Origin: Plasmopara viticola
Taxonomy: Eukaryota; Oomycota; Peronosporomycetes; Peronosporales; Peronosporaceae
Direction: 5' to 3'
Assembly: GCA_001695595.3 (NCBI GenBank)
Contig: MBPM02000020.1
Coordinates: 620,001 to 684,000, forward strand
DNA: 64,000 nucleotides
A program made the position numbers and the translations under genes. Of this stretch, positions 47,258-60,110 are shown piece after piece (position 1 is the first letter of the stretch; each line of letters starts with the position of its first letter). The notes below the pieces were generated by a model. The model ran no database searches and had not been told where the DNA came from. It worked only from the letters and a program-made list of their open reading frames with translations.

Positions 47258-47577
47258 ATGGCTCGAATAAGAGAAGGCTCACAGAAATAGAGCTCATTGG
47301 GTGGTTCTGCTTCCATAAATGGCATTCGTGTTGATGGGGAAGAGGAAGAATGCTGAGTTGTGGATCAGCATATAATCATCTTCTGTCCCCTGTGCCATGT
47401 TAGCCAATGCTCGAAATATTTATTTTCTAGTTTGGTATACCGCACAAATGGCAGCATTTGGTTAGGCGCGAGGTAATCAAAAGTACGTTTTATCGAGCCC
47501 CAGGGATAAATTAAAGGTCGGAAGAGCCAAAAGATAAAGAGCTTTGTTTTTTATAGCACGCATTGTGTACTTACTGA
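47258..47577. other. No gene recognised
   Basis: Sequence between the doubtful gene and the gypsy relic; no coding signal. Confidence 0.4.
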
Positions 47578-49650
47578 TTATAAGGGCAACTATAAAGGGC
47601 TTCACTAATCCACAGACTTTCCTTGTCGACTCTGGAGCGTTGAAAATTTACGTATGATGATCTGCCATCGAAAAAAGTCAGCCATATGCTGAAATTACTT
47701 AAGCGACATTGTCTCATTTTCCTAGCTACAGGAACAAGGGTCACTGTCATTAAAATCTCGGTTGTTCCATGGTCAAATGCTGCTTGGTCTTGGACCAAAG
47801 TACACCGAATCTGAAGCTTGAGTGGTTGATCGCTCGACCCGGAACCGCAAGGTACCTCATTGGACTTAATTGAGGCAGCCAGAGATAGGCTACTAAAGTG
47901 GACGAGCAATTACACCCAGAAATGTGACTGCTATGCCAACCCGCACCCAAATGGGTGTGCAATAGTTGGGTAGGCTGGACGCCCCATCGGCCGAAAACCC
48001 TATGATTCAATTAGGGTTACGGAACCGGTTCCGAAAATGGATCCGATATATAGCGCTAGCGACACCTAAGTGAGACCAGTAGCTTAATTCGCCGGGACCA
48101 CGGTGTGTGTATAGTGTGGCTGGGGCTCCACAAACTCGGATGCCAGTCGCTTTCCTCTAAACAGAGCTTCAATATGTCATGAATCCATCTCTGCTAGAAG
48201 CGCTGTTGATGCAGGTCATAAGCCGACACTAATGAAGTCGAGAACAGGAGTTCAGAACTTAAGTTGGCACAGAAACCACGAAGCGGTGCTCGTCCAACAC
48301 AGCCCTCGCTATCTATATGGCTAGCTTTGAGCCAAGGCAGTATATGCGAGAATCTACCATTGTGCACGACATAGTACGTAAATCACTAAGCAATGCTCAC
48401 AGAACCAGCATTTGCTGAAAGCTGCCAGTAGCATGGCTCATTAGTATAAAGTTTGTGCTCGGCGTGCGGAGGAACTAAAAAAACAGCACTCTTCGTTGAC
48501 CCTTTAAGCAGAAAAACTGGGCTGAGACAGACACGCTCGATGTAAAAACAGCAGAGCTGTTTCTCGCTCGTATCGCTAAAGAGTTTGGGCCATCAAAGTT
48601 GATTGTCTTGGATCGAGCGAGACCTCCGCTTAACGTGTGTTACGGTAAATGTCTATATAAGAAGCTTATCACCCGGTAAATTTCCTCAACTGGCTACACT
48701 TTGCTAAAATAGCTAGCTTTTGCGCTCCATCAAAGCCTCCGCAATGGTCTAGGCTTGGTAAAGGAGGAATGGTCACTGATATCATTGATCCCTTTACGGG
48801 GATGCATGTCAAAGACTTATCGCGTATGAGACATGGTGGCCATGGACAAGATTTTTGAAAAGCAGGTTCTGACTGACAAGGAAGTAATAGCGCGGCAAAA
48901 TCTGAAATTGGATGTCAGCTTAAATAGACATTAAATCTCTTCCCACACTTGTAGTTATTGCTACTTTCAATATCTAAAATGCGCCGCGCTTCATCGAATC
49001 ATTTCAGGTCATTGCCGAAAGAGTCTCAGCATGCGAGCTTACTCTAGCCATGTTGAGATCCTAGTCACGTACATTTGAGAACGTTTTGCACCAGGTCATA
49101 TGTGATAACAGCCACTGAGGCTGAGTCGTCGGTTGAGTTAAGATCTGATGGACACGAAATGTCGCGATATCTATCTTGAGGGACGGAAGTCGAGCGATTT
49201 GCCTGCTCAGCGAATCAACAACAAGAGAAAGGCCAAAAATGCTGACCAAGTGAGAGCCGAATTTTTTAAGCTGCGGTATTTTGTGCATGTCATGTTGAAG
49301 ACAGTCAAAATCGTCGGTAATACAGCCCCCGCTCGTAGAAACATCCATCAGTCATCATTTGCGAGTGACATTGGAGCGAAGGGCATGCAGTGCGCCGCAC
49401 GATGCTAGAACATTGTCCTCATTATCCTCCTTAACAAAAAGGCAAGCGCCACTATCGCGTGATGTGCAATCTCCTGCGACGCCGTCACCACAGTACCTTG
49501 TGGAGTAAAGGAAATATTATCACTCCATGAGCTCACAATTGATCAGAGTCTCTTTATCAGACGGTTCTGATATAGGTGATCGGCATTTTTGCAAGACTAT
49601 GCTTCTCGGCGCTAGACTCAAAGACGTTGGGACCACGAGCAGAGCTCATC
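47578..49650 (+). mobile_element. Internally deleted Ty3/gypsy element
   Basis: Plus-strand frames begin with a protease stretch, IKGFTNPQTFLVDSGA, which keeps the catalytic DSGA motif. LATGTRVTVIK follows in a shifted frame. Reverse transcriptase and RNase H, normally about 1.5 kb, are absent. Integrase pieces follow near 48490-48650 (FVDPLSRKTGL, then TAELFLARIAKEFGPSKL). A possible degenerate chromodomain-like stretch near 49430-49530 reads QYLVE. There are many stops and frameshifts. The exact ends are unknown. Confidence 0.55.
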
Positions 49651-51416
49651 GCGAGTTTCATGGTGATCATTTAATAAGCAGTGCTCACAACAGCGAGATG
49701 TTGCAAACCATGGGTTGCATATGGCTTGTGGCAGCTGACGTTAAGTCTTCAGCTGAGCAAAGCTTAAATCAAAGATACCGCTCCACTCGCTCATCGACTT
49801 TTGAGAAGCTGTTGCAAAGCACGAGCAGAGAGTACAGCTTGATCCTTCTAAGAGAAGCATCTCTGCATTCTCAGACTTTTTATAAGGCGTAAGAAGTTGC
49901 AGCGTTCTTTTTTTCAGAGCTATTTTACTCGCTATTGGCAGTATTTTGTTACTCACCTTGCCTTGCAGATCTATGCTTTATGCTTGCAAATTTATTTTGC
50001 CCACAGCTGTTATCTACTGAGCGTTTTACCCGCTCGCAAAACTTGATTATTCGCAAATGATGGCATCATGTAATCGCAATTGCTCGCACTATGTTATCTA
50101 TCTGAGAAATTGTGGCACCCTCGTTCCTTGTAGTCTTCAACGTCTTTGATAACCGATGTTGCCAGCGAAATTTGGTCAATTCTTCGTATTTTTTACGACG
50201 TCGTAGCAACTACAACCATGCAGCTATCATCACCTACAAAACTTAAATATCTCTTACTTATCTCGAGCGTATACATCCCCAGGCTCAAAAGGAGCCGTGC
50301 ACAAGACACGGGTGAAAGCATGACTCACCAAAGCCATATTGCCCAAAATTGAGTGGCTAGCACCTATGGTGTTGCCTTGCCAATCGCATCCATGGTTCGT
50401 GCTGTTCTAGCCACGGCGAGCGCACGATCATTACATACTTGACCGTGCAGTGTCAAAATTTCAACATTTCCCAGGAATTATTATGAGCGTTTCTTCCATA
50501 GAGTAATGACTCGATGCTCTTGCTCAAAACATCTCCCCAGTCTTTCCGGCTAACCGTAAAATTTCGCAAAAAATTAACGCGAAGGAGTCTTTCAAGACTC
50601 GTTCACTTGTGTGTACAGCCAGCGTTGGTATTGGCTGATTTGTGATGCGACGATGTTCATGGGGTTTCTTGGTTAACGAATGGAAGGAACGCTGCATGGC
50701 CATCAAGAGATATGCAGATGAGAAAACTTATATGGTCAATCGGCTGTACACCTTCAAATTCAACATCGCTAAAATATTCAGCACACGATGTTGACGACTA
50801 CCGGTGGTAAGTCTTGTATCTGTTTCGGAAAGTTCATGTACAAAAAAGCCCAAGGGTTGAGCAAAATCTATAGTCTTACAATACAGACAGCTATAGTATT
50901 AGGAATGCTTAGCTTGCGTAAATCGTCTTTGATGAGATGTGGCTGTGCTTTGCGCGTTCCGAAGTTTAACCGTGATTTACGGACTCAAAACGCAACACCC
51001 GGCAGGAGTAAAAATACAGCATATAAGAAAGTCACCTCGACGCCGTAGAGCTTGAAACACCCGTAAACACAGAACAGCGACAAGTTCTACACAATGTGTG
51101 AAGGACAAGCCATCGAAGCACGACAACTAGCTACACCACTTTCATCAGACAAATCACCTCGACACGATTAAGCCGCAACGAATCTGCTGATCAGTGACTT
51201 CTTACGAACTCACGAATATTCCCCATCCAAAATCTAATGAATCCAATTATTTTAGGTTGAGCCACACGGAAATTCTCGTGCGTTCCAAAGTCAAGTCACT
51301 TGTAGACCTGATATTTGCAAGCACAATTCAAATATGCATGGTAATCGTCTATCGCTTTATCTCTGAGTACATAAAGACGCATAGCATAAGACAATGTTAT
51401 CAAGACTCAAGTTCCA
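49651..51416. other. Gene-poor, possible retroelement debris
   Basis: Short frames without clear domains; a stretch near 50150-50250 faintly resembles copia gag but cannot be supported. Confidence 0.35.
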
Positions 51417-52238
51417 TTAACTTTGCTTGGCCTGCACGTTCATCAAATGCAGCTTGGAGAGTGCTTCATGCCGATGAAGCGCATCCACACTCGAAAACTT
51501 ACGCCGACACAGCAAACAACAGATTAAAGTGGAAGAAACAGCCCTCGTGTTCGATCTTGCGCCGTGCTCAAACACAGATTCTAAACCCGGCTTGTTCCAC
51601 CTTGTCCATTTCTTCGCTTTCAAATCGAGATCAGAATTCAAAACAGTATGCTGCTCCTCCGTCGAGCTTGCAGCATCACCAGCAACATGCGCTGGCTGCT
51701 TTATTGTCGACTCGTATACTCTGTCAAATCCTTTGGCATGAAAGTGTTGTCGTGCCAATTCCTCTTCTTCTCGCAAAAACTTCTGCCGTATCTGCTCACT
51801 TGTCCACAAACGTCGTTTTGGTAAGCTAATATTCTCTTCGCTCGCTGACTTTGACGGTGTCTTTCTCTTGCGCTTGTACGTGGGCTTTTGCCTCGCCCGC
51901 TTCAATTGAGTTTTCGACTGAAGTTGTTGCAAATAATTGCGTTGCGAGAGTTCATCGACCAGACACTCGTAGGCTTCACTTAGTCGCTTGAACGCGGACT
52001 CGGCATCTTAAGTGAAATAGATCAAGTTAGCATGAGCTTTTCCAACAATCACTGCATTGACAAATCTACCGGTAGTTCGATTCTTGTCTGGGTGGACGAG
52101 GATCGCTAGATCCTTATAATGCTTTCGCACTTGCTGGACATCGATAAACACTGGAGCGTAGTCGGGTTCGTTTAGCTTGAGCACCTCATAATGCGTGCTA
52201 CATCTTAACACGCGCACCACTTCACTGAGCTCGTCCAT
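51417..52238 (-). CDS. J-domain protein with C-terminal C2H2 zinc finger
   Basis: Two exons on the minus strand, 52070-52238 and 51417-52006, joined across a 63-nt GT-AG intron in consistent phase; 252 residues. Residues about 7-80 form a J domain: THYEVLKLN, helix II VRKHYKDLAILVHPDKN with the HPD motif at 49-51 that stimulates Hsp70 ATPase, then AFKRLSEAYECL after the splice. Residues about 85-170 are basic and helical. A single C2H2 finger (CCLLCRRKFSSVDALHRHE, then KLH) lies near 217-243 and resembles the finger of RBM5/RBM10 splicing factors. An RNA-processing or nuclear co-chaperone role is inferred. The ATG at 52238 is the first of the frame; the next gene upstream ends only 87 bp away on the same strand. 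Confidence 0.8.
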
Positions 52239-52325
52239 TCGTCGGACTCCAAAACACACTCAAGCATTCTTGTATTATATTTAAAAAACAGCCTATAAAC
52301 TATTGCAGACTCCTTCCTCCCAAAA

Positions 52326-54202
52326 CTAATTTAATAACAATCTGCGTTCTCTACATCGTTCAAGCTGCTCGTTCTTTGAAGGAAGATATTCTTCATCAAA
52401 AAGATCGCGGACGGCGGAGAGCGGGCGTGCTGTTTTCAGCTGACGACTTTCATTAAATCTACATAGGACCCACGCAAAGAAATTATACGCATTTTCAGCC
52501 AAAAAAGCTCAAAATCCTAGAAAAACAACAATACAAACCTGCGGGATCGATGCGGTGATCTGGCCGTCGAACATTTTCGCAAGACTCGACTTGCATGTCT
52601 CGCTCCGGTATCTTCATTGTTGCTGGTTGGTTGCGACTGACGGGGTGGACTGCAGTTGCATTTAGAAAGGTCCGCAGCCAAGTGACCTCGCTGTCCGCAC
52701 CTTGGACAACAGACATTCGACATGCGCATCAGATGCCAAGTGCTATTCGGTGGAAAGCCAAAAGTGACAACACATTAGTGCAAAATGAGAACATATAGAG
52801 TAATGGAATGAAAAGCGTACATGTTGACATGCGCTTTGGAATACGAGATCCCGCACTCCATTCGCTGCTGGCGCCAATCTTCGCGATCTTTACTAAATCT
52901 GCGCAACTTCTTCACAGAAGCATAAATTCTCGGCTTGTTGTCACGTGTAGCAGTAAGCATCACATTCTCATAATAGCGTCGATCTATTGCTAGCGCTTGC
53001 ACTTCTGTCACGGCTTTGATGTCAAAGATGGCCCCGGCTTTGCAAGTGACAAATGGTAACTCGCCGGCAATATCTCCAGGACCGATCAATGTGAGTTCAA
53101 TATTCACAATTTTCTCAGGAGGATTCCGTGAAGAAGTTTGCGAGAGTTGGAATTGTCGCATACGAGGATCATTCTCTGCTGCATTGAGAGTCCAATTAAT
53201 GCGCTCCGTGACTTCGCCCGAAGTTATAATGTACATCCACTTAGCGTCAGTGCCAGCTCGATAAAGAAAATCCTACATCGTCACTTAGACAAGAAATATC
53301 ACCTTGATGAAAAAAAGACAATTCTTACATTCCTCGTGAAGTGACGGGACCTCATCGCACTGACGAGACGCATTTTTTCTATTTCAAAGCAAGCAGAGGA
53401 AAGTTAAAGGCTGCTCTTATGAGGGGCTCATCTTATACATACCTAATTTCACCCAATCTTTGAAAAGAAACATTTTGTCTAGTACCTCAGCGTTGTTGTA
53501 GTGCGAAGCCTCCATTGATGCACTACGAACCAGCCGAATATAATCCGCCCGTTCCAAGCATATCAACTCGCACCTTTCAGTGTATTGTGAAGCTTTAATA
53601 GTAGCATTTCGCCTTGCTGATGGGTTGAGCAACACAATTTCACCAAACATTGCTCCAGGTCCAAGACTCACCACCATAGCACCAAAATCAATTGGTGCTA
53701 AGACAACATCAGAAGTCATGCGTCTTGACATACGTTTTTGCTCCATGGTTGATAGCATCGGCGAAGTCGAAGCGAGGGTCACGTCGACGTTACTCGGCTT
53801 TTCCGCTTTCACGTACACGTCTACGAGTCCGTCCACGACGATAAAACATCGGTCCCCAGTGTCGCCTTGACGAATGATAATTCCTCCGCTTTTCATTTTG
53901 ATCAGTCGCATTTGCCGACAAATTTCACGACGAATGTATTCCGGTGCCGCTCCAAATATGTTGTTGCTGTACTGCTTACAATTCTCAAGCATCCAGCTGT
54001 ACACACAATCTAAACTCTGTTCGTTTCGCAGGGCCGGTTCGTCCATCAAAATCGCTTTGGCAGCTGCTAAACGTTCTTCTTCCTCGGGTGTTTTCAAAAG
54101 CAGCTTCATTAAATGAGGTGGCATCGGAGGTTTGACCGGGTTTTGCCGTCGCAAAGAACCTGACAGCTCTAGAGACCTTGGGAGCTCTGGAAGCTCAGAC
54201 AT
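52326..54202 (-). CDS. Protein with two cyclic-nucleotide-binding domains and a Cys-rich tail
   Basis: Five exons on the minus strand: 53443-54202, 53329-53378, 52821-53272, 52539-52742, 52326-52458; 532 residues, all phases consistent. The first CNBD is at about 94-225, with RQGDTGDRCFIVVDGLVDVY and the phosphate-binding cassette FGEIVLLNPSARRNATI (186-202); it holds an unusual insert at about 132-168. The second CNBD is at about 255-380, with LYRAGTDAKWMYIITSGEVT; its cassette reads GDIAGELPF, where the usual Arg is not obvious. The tail has a zinc-knuckle-like CCPRCGQRGHLAADLSKC in which the last ligand spacing is non-standard, and a charged C-terminus. There is no kinase domain or PKA-type inhibitory site, so it is not a plain PKA regulatory subunit. 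Cyclic-nucleotide sensing is inferred. Confidence 0.8.
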
Positions 54203-54940
54203 TTACGCAAGTTTTTCTCGGTCTATTTTTATCATAGGTGCCTGACCAGGGGCCGTAATCAGCAGGCTTTTTGAGCAGTGGCTACTATGATGCTTTGCCA
54301 CGTTGACCGAGCAAAGTTCTTCCTATCAATTCACTTGTCGGTTTATTGCTGACTGGAGATAAAGTTCAAGGCAGGTGTAAATTTCTATTGGCAGCGTGTA
54401 CATCGATCCTGTCAAATCAAACCTACTAAGCCAGAGCAGCAGACTTGCTCAAATTTTAGGAGTGTCTTCAGGTTTACGAAGCAAGTTGGGCATAGTGCGA
54501 TCAGAGACAGGGCTGATAGCTTAGGAGCGGTCAATAAACTTGACAATTAATACGCCAAACTGCAAAAAGATCGTAGCGCTCTTTGCTTAAACTGATTTCC
54601 ACAACTCACAGCAAGCTTTCGTATACCAGCTACACTCTCGCACTAACACTGCAACGCTTTCAGTAAAGATGAGACCGACACACCGGCAGGTTGCGAGTAA
54701 TAGTGACTTGCATTGGCCGGACCTCGTGAGTGATCGAGCATGAAAGCGAGGATGCTATTCTTGAGCTTGAGACTGTCCGATAATTTAAACGGTTGAAGAG
54801 AGGCACTGTCACGACTGCATGCAGTTGCGTATGTGGAGATGAGACGAATGAGTTGAGCTCATCCTCTGTCGCGATCTACGCCTGAAAGGTTTTTGTGTGG
54901 GTATACGCGTATAGTGACAAGATTCACTATTTGAAGTCAT
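54203..54940. other. 5' flank of the CNBD gene; no gene recognised
   Basis: No coding sequence was supported between the CNBD gene and the third SINE-like copy. Confidence 0.45.
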
Positions 54941-55229
54941 AAGCAAATTATTTTTTGGGCAGGTGCTTTCGGGCATCTGCAGGTCTCTAACGAGTCTCAC
55001 CCTCGACGCGACGGTCTCCAGCACCGGGCGCCACCTGGGCTCTTACCAAGTCAGAGCTAAGCAAAATAATGGAAGACCCTCACGACCTCGGTGCTGGCTG
55101 CACTGCCCGCCGAACGAGACTCGACGTATGCGGACACCACTCTATGCCGTGGACTAGCCAGACTGAGCCTAGCACGTGCATAACTTGGCAACGCGATAAC
55201 GTAATACAATACAATGCAAGCAAATAATT
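54941..55229 (+). mobile_element. SINE-like element, copy 3, 5'-truncated
   Basis: The body at 54953-55217 matches copy 1 from its GGGCAGGTGCT segment onward but lacks the first 65 or so bases. The tail is AATACAAT. A 12-bp flanking repeat is present with one mismatch: AAGCAAATTATT at 54941-54952 and AAGCAAATAATT at 55218-55229. Loss of the 5' end is typical of target-primed reverse transcription. Confidence 0.7.
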
Positions 55230-55342
55230 CCCTGTGTTTTTCTGTGCAACGCGTGGCGTCTTATCATTGGTTGGAAGCCTTTGTGACTCGACGTATACCC
55301 GGGAAGTCTCTTCTCCCTTCTTCAATTCCGGCTCGAGCACAG

Positions 55343-55725
55343 ATGGATTTGCTGTGCGATTGTAGGTTAGAGTGGAGACGCGTTCAACGTGAAAATCGAC
55401 AACGGTAAGAAGATTCTCGCCCTGATGGAGGCGACAAAAATGAAGAGAGATAAAATTATGGCGGCCTCTGCACCGAAGCTGCAGCTCTTCCTGGCGAAGA
55501 AAGACGGTGCGTGGCTGGATGTGGCTGATTTGGTAAGTTTGATACTCGATGAGGCTGGCGCAACCGTTTCACGTGATGAAAATGGAGCCTTACGAGGCTT
55601 CAAGCAGATAGACCCGTTGATGCGGATGAACAATGACAAGCATTTTGGGAAGAATATCGGACCGGCGTTCGACGACCGACTTTAATAAGCTGATTCCCCG
55701 ACTGTGTTACATAGTTGCCCTTGTT
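55343..55725 (+). pseudogene. Crinkler (CRN) effector N-terminal domain, broken
   Basis: Frames on the plus strand reproduce the CRN N-terminal translocation domain: a CCAIVG start region, KIDNGKK, and the diagnostic LQLFLAK at 55479-55499, followed by KDGAWLDV. A later stretch, GFKQIDP with NNDKHFGKN, fits downy-mildew CRNs. Breaks seen: the apparent start ATG (55343) is one base out of frame with the conserved sequence; a TAG interrupts soon after (near 55366); and the open part (55389-55685) stops after FDDRL. CRNs are secreted oomycete proteins that act inside plant cells, often in the nucleus; the C-terminal domain decides activity. That domain is not joined to this copy. A related C-terminal piece lies 4.9 kb downstream. 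Confidence 0.7.
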
Positions 55726-56399
55726 GTCAAACTTTAGAGCTGAAGGCAAGGGTGCTTGTGAGAAGCGAGTCGTCCTAAGGATAAAGTTATGAGCCACATA
55801 GCGGAAAGTAATAAATTACAAAGATGTATCTTACGGCACGAACTTAATGTTCAGTGGTTAGTCAGAGTAGTTGCGCGCTTGTGTGATACAAACATCTGGA
55901 ACTTCTTCGGTTGGTCTGTGGCTTAGTGTTTTTGCCTTTTGGTGAATCCCTGTCCAGCTTCTGAAAACGCGGAGAATTACTCCCAGATAAATTGCCCACT
56001 AGGCTTTGCTTGATCTACATTTTATACTAGTACTGTTTCGTTCAGCTTCGCTGTATGGAAAATGAAAGACTTGTGAGCCCTCAAACCCGTTCAACAATAC
56101 CACTGAGCTTTTTAAAGACGTAGCAAGGAGCTCGACAAGCTGCAAAATGATTTGAGGTTATCAACAATGAGTCAGCTGAAGCTTGTCCGACGTTTCCGAA
56201 ACATAATTTCGGATTGTGAGGACTCAGAGGCGAAAAATGTAGCGCGCGACATCACTGAGAGCTTTAAGCGCCGTATTTCGCAAATCCAGGGGCGTTTGGA
56301 AGGATTATTACATCACGATAAACATTTGGGCAAAAAGCTTAGGCTGTAAAACAAAATGTAATTCTTGTTCTTGAGGTTCAGTAAATTATACAACAAGCG

Positions 56400-59300
56400 C
56401 TGAGAAGCCCAACAAGCATGACTAGACGAAGATGCCGTACGACTGAGCACTCATCTCCAATTTCAAGACCTCGTCAACAGAGCCGAATAAGTGCTTTCGA
56501 CGACAATGAAAGCTTACGGCCAACGTCGCGCTCAAGATCACGAACGCCGACTTCGCAAGATGCGGCAACTGCTATTAGCCAAGCGTATTTAACCGCTGAG
56601 ATTAATATAACTCTCTCCGCAACGACAATACGAGACATACTGTCCATGCAGCAACTACTATTGTACCTCTTTATCAACAACAGTATATACAAAGTCCTCT
56701 CAAAATATTAATTTATCAACTACGGGTGCAAGCTCAAATGCAAGCCGGAAGGCAATAGGCTAATGAGACTTTCGAGTTTCTCGTTGCATCGAGGTAAGCG
56801 AAAGAAAAAAATATTTTTCTGTTTCTGAAGGGAGGTTTGGCAAAAATTTTGAGTTGTGCCACTTGATGACAACAGAGTCATTAGACTTTGTGACACTTAT
56901 CTCAAGTACTTAAGGCAAATTCGAACTGGATAGGTGTCATGCCTTTATCGCCGACTGCGAGCGCATGAACGCACACAATACATAAGCATTGTTTAAATTA
57001 CAATTGTGTACATGCTTCAGGTCTAAAGATTTCGAGTATGATCTTCGAGAGCGTGTGTCACTTGAAATAAAGGAAACTATTCATGTGAACGTTTCTAAAT
57101 TTCAGGAATATTGTCGCAAACATATTTAAAAATCAGTGAATGGTGAAAGCGATTTTTCAGAATAGATTATAGAAAGAGGTCGCGGAGAAGATCAAGGAAG
57201 AGCGTCCGGGTTTATTTCAAGGGGTCATTGAAGTTGCTTCCAACTTCAAGTCTACCCATTACTCGGGTGGACCAAATCGAATATCGACCAAGTCGTTCAA
57301 GACGGGTCCTACAGAACCAGGCTATCGTGCAAACAAATCACTACCTCAGAAACAAAAGCGTTTTGAAAAGAATAAGGTCGAGAACGACAACTGGACTAAA
57401 TTGGCAACATGTAACAATTGTGGCGTTGTCGGCCACATATCGCCTCAGTGTACCGCTCTTTAACGCAAAAAGTAAGTCTTAAATTTCAGGCACACTATAT
57501 GCTATTCTCGAAGCAGAAGCTCAATCTTCAAATACGTTGATTAAGAGAAACCCGTCACCGTTTCCATCGACAATGGATGTATTTCCAACGGTGTACCCGA
57601 AGACTTGGTGAAGCGACTAGTGCTCGATGTAACCAAGGGTAAGATGATGCAAGCCGACCTTTATTACGACCGGATTTTTCACCACCCCCGACGAACGGTG
57701 CACATGAACTTGGAGATACCTAGTTTCCTTTTACATTGAGTACGTTCCGAGTCATGCCTGTTATTGGCATGAGGCGGTTTCGTGAGCAAGATTCAGATAT
57801 CGACTGGACTATAGCGTCCATGTCTCCTCGCAAATAGACGGAGCACCACCCGGCAATTTGACTTAAAGAGCATAATTTAACGTCTCTATAGATGGACTAC
57901 TGGACAACGCAAGACTTGAGCCGCGAGAATTACGATTACTATCGGCAACAAAGCCACCAGTGCCGTCGAGGAATGACGCAGCTAATTTCTTGTTACTAGT
58001 TTTTGAGAATGTTTCGCCACGACAAAAAAATTGAGGCTGTCGTCAACTCCAATGATTTTGAAAGGGCTGAGCGCTTCAAGAATAAAAAATAGGTATTGCT
58101 GAAGGATCACACGGCGTATGAAAAGCTACGCAAATATGCAGACACAGTATTTTGGACGGATCTTCCAAGCGTGCCACCGTCGACGCGGAATAGAGCACAA
58201 AATTTTGCTCAAGCCTGGTACCAAGCTGATATCCGTCAAACACTGGCACCAGAGCAATTCGCTGGATCACTCTGCGCCAGTTTTAACATAAAAATCATTC
58301 TCGAGAAGCTATCGTTCTCCCGGACGATCAGGTACGCTGCTTCGCCGAACTAAAGCGTCGCTTGACGCTTCTACCTGTTTCAAGTCCGCCAAACTTTCTG
58401 AAGCCATTTGGTATACGAGTGGACGCCTCAAACTTTGCGACTGGAGGAAGCTTGTTTTAAAAGGAGGGAGAGCAAGAGCATCCAATTTGCTAATACTGGT
58501 CGGAAGATTAAAAGCAGCCGAATGGAAGTAACCTGTACTTGAGCAGGAGCTACTTGCAACTGTGCATGTGCTAAATTATGCCGTGTACATCTTCTTAACC
58601 GACCATTTAGGATCAAAACGATTCACAAAAGTATTGAGGTGATCCTGACGCAGAAGACTACAAATCGCGGAGTAGCTCGATGGCTTTATGAGCTTGCTGA
58701 GTTTTAGCCTTTGTTCAAGTGGATTCCCGGTGAAACTAACACCATGGCTGATGCATTGTCCCGCAACCCAAAATTTGAGAGTAAAGCTGCCTAAGTTAGC
58801 CTGCAAGAATTACTGGAAGTAGATGAAACCTCAAAATCGTGGCCACAATCAGAACGAGCAAGTTTCTAATTGCTCAATACGCAAAGACAATGTATGCGTG
58901 GAATAAAGACGTACATCGCATTATGAAGAAGCTGAGAAAATGATGTGATGCGCCAAAGTACGAATTGCAGGATGCTTTTTGTATTTTCAAATTGGCGAAG
59001 ATGAGATTTCGCGACTAAATCGTCCAGACGATGAAGATCTAAGAAGTCGTGTCATCTGTGAGAACTATGATCTTGTATCGGAAGGCCACCCAGGATTTTA
59101 CAATACGTATCTGGCCGTGCGTCAAAAGTATTACTAGAATAGAATGACAAAGTACATTCAGCGCTATGTCAACATATTTGATAGGTATCAGTGCAACAAG
59201 GCTAGGCATACCAAACCACCACAATTACTTCAGTCTCTAGATATTTCATGAGACTAACAGGTCGACATTTTAACGGACTTCATCGTCTCTTTACCGGAGA

Positions 59301-60110
59301 CCAAGAGGGAATCCAATGCCGTCATGGTGATAGTTGATCGCTCAACAAAAAGGGTCATGTACATCGCTACGAAGACAACGAACGATGGTGCAGAAATCGC
59401 AAAGGTTTTCATGAGAAAAAATGACATTTCAAAGACCATTATGTCCGACCGAGGTACCAAGTTCCCATCCAAGTCATGGCAGCTAATCGTGTCTGCAGTC
59501 GAAGCGCAACACAATTTGGCTTCGGCGTTTAAGTCGAAATGGCTGGACAAACAGAAAGAAGTAACCATTTTATTAAATGTTGCCTCTGAGGTGTTGTCAA
59601 CGAAGCGCAGAATAATTGGGAGGACTTTTTTGCATTCGGCTGAGATAGCCTTTAATCAACGCGTACACACGACCGCATGAGCGAAACACAAGAGTGCACG
59701 AAGTACTATTATGACAAAAAAGACTTGTCTAAGACTTCCAAATTGGCGATATGGTGCTATTGGATGGTAATAATTTGGATGTTCTCCACAAAGGTTTTGC
59801 GCAGTCGAAGAAACTCGCGCCGATATATATTGATCCATTCCCGATCGTGAAGACAGTTTCGCGGGATGATTATGAGTTGGCCTGCCAATAGGGATTGTAG
59901 CTGCACCCGGTGTTTAAAACTTTAATGTTGAAGCCGTATCGCAAGGATCTGTAGCGCTGGCAAGAGTCGCATAAGAGTATGTTGGCCGATGGCTTCGAGA
60001 AACAACACGTTGAGGCCATAGTTGAAAATCGTAAGTACAAGGGAAACACACAGTACAAAGTTGGTGCTTTGATGAAACTAGAGCAGATTTTCGGACTCAC
60101 TAGAGTTCTA
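56400..60110 (+). mobile_element. Dead Ty3/gypsy element between CRN pieces
   Basis: In order on the plus strand: gag ending with a perfect CCHC knuckle (CNNCGVVGHISPQC, 57410-57451); a protease-like stretch near 57540 (VSIDNGCISN); the start of RT near 58110-58220 (KYADTVFWTDLPSVPPSTRN); RNase H near 58420-58790 (GIRVDASNFAT; LFKWIPGETNTMADALSRNP); an integrase zinc-finger region near 59020-59210; an integrase core near 59260-59660 with VDILTDFIVSLP and TIMSDRGTKF; and a short linker toward 60100. The middle of RT is largely lost and many stops occur, so it is not active. Clear LTRs were not found. It lies between two CRN pseudogene pieces. Confidence 0.8.
57410..57451 (+). other. CCHC zinc-knuckle coding segment of gypsy gag
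   Basis: Spacing C-x2-C-x4-H-x4-C is intact (CNNCGVVGHISPQC), the best-preserved site of this element. Confidence 0.85.

Noticed and set aside
51194..51829. 211-residue plus-strand frame
   Set aside because: Mostly antisense to the J-domain gene, whose spliced model and motifs are much better.
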